Below, piece by piece: positions 61,987-64,000 of a stretch of DNA of 64,000 nt. Position 1 is the stretch's first letter, and each line of letters opens with the position of its first letter. The DNA lies in NCBI RefSeq assembly GCF_024679095.1, contig NW_026111283.1, positions 471,001 to 535,000 on the forward strand, written 5' to 3'. Both the position numbers and the translations under genes were made by a program. The DNA is from Eriocheir sinensis (lineage: Eukaryota > Arthropoda > Malacostraca > Decapoda > Varunidae). The notes beneath the pieces were generated by a model, which did not search any database, was not told the origin of the DNA, and saw only the letters and a list, made by a program, of their open reading frames with translations.

Positions 61987-63636
61987 CATGTGTATTTTGT
62001 ATATTTATTTTCATACAAATTAAAATTATTTTTGTTTACTTTTTTATATATTTTCATCTTTATTTTCATACAAATTTACATTATTTTATTGATATTCTCT
62101 TTATTTATTTTGATACGATTTAACATTATTCTATGTGTTTTTTGTATATATTTTTTTATACATATTTACATTATTTAATGTTCATTTTGTAAATATATTT
62201 TATCCAAATTTACATTATTTTATGTGTATTTGTTTATATATTTTCATACATATTTACATTATTTTATGTGTTTTTTGTATATATTTTTACGTATTTAAAT
62301 TATTTTATGTGTATTTTGTATATACATTTTCATAAAAAAATTACGTTATTTTATTGTGTGTATAAGTGTATATTTTGATACAAATTTTATACAAATTCAT
62401 GTTATTTAATGTGTATTTGTATATATATTTTCATACCAATTTATATTATTTTATGTGTATTTTTTCATATATTTCATTACAAATATACCTTATTTTATGT
62501 TTATTTTGTATATTTATTTCATTCAATTTTAAATTATTTTATGTGTATATTTGTATTTCTATTTAGGTTATTTTAAGTGTATTTTGTATATATATTTTCA
62601 TCCTAAATTACATTATTTTATTGGTATTTCTTAATTTCATTCAATACGAATTTAGATTATTTCATAGGTATTTTGTATACATATTTTTATACTCATTTAC
62701 ATTATTTAATGTGTGTTTTGTATATATATTTTCATGCAAATTTATTTAATGTTCATTTTTGTACATATATTTTTATAGAAATTTGCGTTATTTTATGTAC
62801 ATAGTTTTATATAAATTTACGTTATTTTATGTGCATTTTGTATATTTATATTTATACATATACACATTCTTTTATTGATATATTGTTTATTTACATTTAT
62901 ACAAATTTACATTATTTTATGTGTATTTTGTATACGTTTTTTTATACGTATTTACTTAATTTTATGTGTATTTTGTATATGTATTTTTATAGAAATCTAC
63001 GTTATTTTATGTGTATTCGTATATATATTTTGAAACAAATTTATATTATTTTATATGTATTTTGCATATCTATTTCAATACAAATTTACCTTATTGTATG
63101 TGCATTTTGCATATTTATTTTAACACAAGTTCAAATATTTTATGTGTATTTTGGTATCAATAATTTTATAAAAAATGCGTTATTTTATAGGTATTTTGCA
63201 TCTTAATTTTCATACAAATTTACATTATTTTATTAATATTCTGTGTATATTTTGATACGATTTTACATTATTCTATTTGTGTTTTGTATATAATTTTTTA
63301 TACATATTTACATTATTTAATGTGTATTTTGTATATATATTTCATACAAATTTACGTTATTATATCTGTATTTCTTTATATATTTTCTTTCAAATTTACA
63401 TTATTTTATGTGTATTTTGTATATGTATTTCAATACAAATTAACCTAATTTGATGTGTATTTTGTATATTTCTTTTCAAATAAATTTAAATTATTTTTTG
63501 TGTATATTTGTATATAGTTTTATACAAACAGGTTATTTTATGAGTATTTTGTATATCTATTTTCATACAAATACACATTCTTTTATTGATATTTTGTTTA
63601 TTTATTTTGACGCGAATTTAAATTATTTAATGTGTA
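61987..63636 (+). repeat. 45-bp satellite, T-form block
   Basis: T-form monomers, mostly made up of the 1.37-kb segment shared with 41.25-42.62 kb. It leads into the last AT tract through AATGTGTATATTATATATAT. Confidence 0.92.
62170..63540 (+). repeat. 1.37-kb segmental repeat, copy 2
   Basis: Direct copy of 41250-42620. Differences are scattered substitutions and one- to three-base indels, for example loss of bases in the last shared monomer near 63525 (TATACAAACAGGTTATTTTA). Confidence 0.9.
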
Positions 63637-63894
<258 letters not shown>

Positions 63895-64000
63895 CACAAT
63901 ACACATAGAATAATGTCAATTCGTATCAAAATGAATTAGCAGAATATCAATAAAATAATGTAAATTTGTATGAAAATAAAGATGCAAAATACCCATAAAA
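63895..64000 (-). repeat. 45-bp satellite, A-form, runs off the window
   Basis: A-form monomers resembling 37978-38085 (AATGTCAATTCGTATC, GAATTAGCAGAATATC). The block continues past the end of the window. Confidence 0.9.

Larger units (their letters stand above)
59018..62056 (+). repeat. 3.0-kb segmental repeat, copy 2
   Basis: Second copy of 50960-53987. Homology ends where this copy jumps from TTTTATATATTTTCAT to a TTTATTTTCATACAAATTTA monomer near 62056, whereas copy 1 continues into AAATTTTCGTTATTTTATG. Confidence 0.9.

Overview
The window is non-genic eukaryotic DNA. About 97% of it is one very A+T-rich tandem-repeat family: a roughly 45-bp monomer whose typical copy has only about 6 G/C in 45 positions. 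It is interrupted by long (AT)n tracts and by a single island of normal base composition at about 7.15-9.14 kb. No cellular protein-coding gene, tRNA or rRNA could be supported. The many open frames in the repeat are by-products of it; their translations are only F, Y, I, L, C, V, N, T, Q, K, M and H, and they occur on both strands. The island is a dead, 5'-truncated non-LTR retrotransposon (jockey-like LINE reverse transcriptase, minus strand) carrying a small TA-flanked inverted-repeat transposon (MITE). The LINE type and the MITE motif suggest an arthropod, most likely a decapod crustacean. That placement is inference from memory of such elements and is not proven here.

Region by region. 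1-5.8 kb: monomers with the A-rich strand on top, arranged as a higher-order array of about 1.16 kb in the first 2 kb and broken by an (AT)n tract at 2.05-2.43 kb. 5.8-7.15 kb: decayed, scrambled monomers. 7.15-9.14 kb: LINE plus MITE. 9.14-39.0 kb: a giant inverted repeat, left arm about 9.14-22.08 kb and right arm about 26.39-39.0 kb, around a 4.3-kb spacer holding a composite AT/CA microsatellite. 39.0-64 kb: further blocks that are direct or inverted copies of earlier ones, including a 3.0-kb copy pair 8.06 kb apart and a 1.4-kb pair 20.9 kb apart.

The main structural feature is that monomer orientation flips about forty times. The flip points are not random: a few junction sequences recur three to five times in both orientations, so inversion came first and junction-bearing blocks were then duplicated and inverted again. 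The monomer carries A-tracts about every 11 bp, which predicts intrinsically curved DNA. Its own TATATA tail appears to have seeded the (AT)n expansions, several of which lie exactly at inversion points.

Conventions: strand '-' means the plus strand shows the A-rich form (ACAAAATACACAT...), and '+' means it shows the T-rich form (ATGTGTATTTTGT...). Block borders are read by eye and are good to about 10-20 bp.
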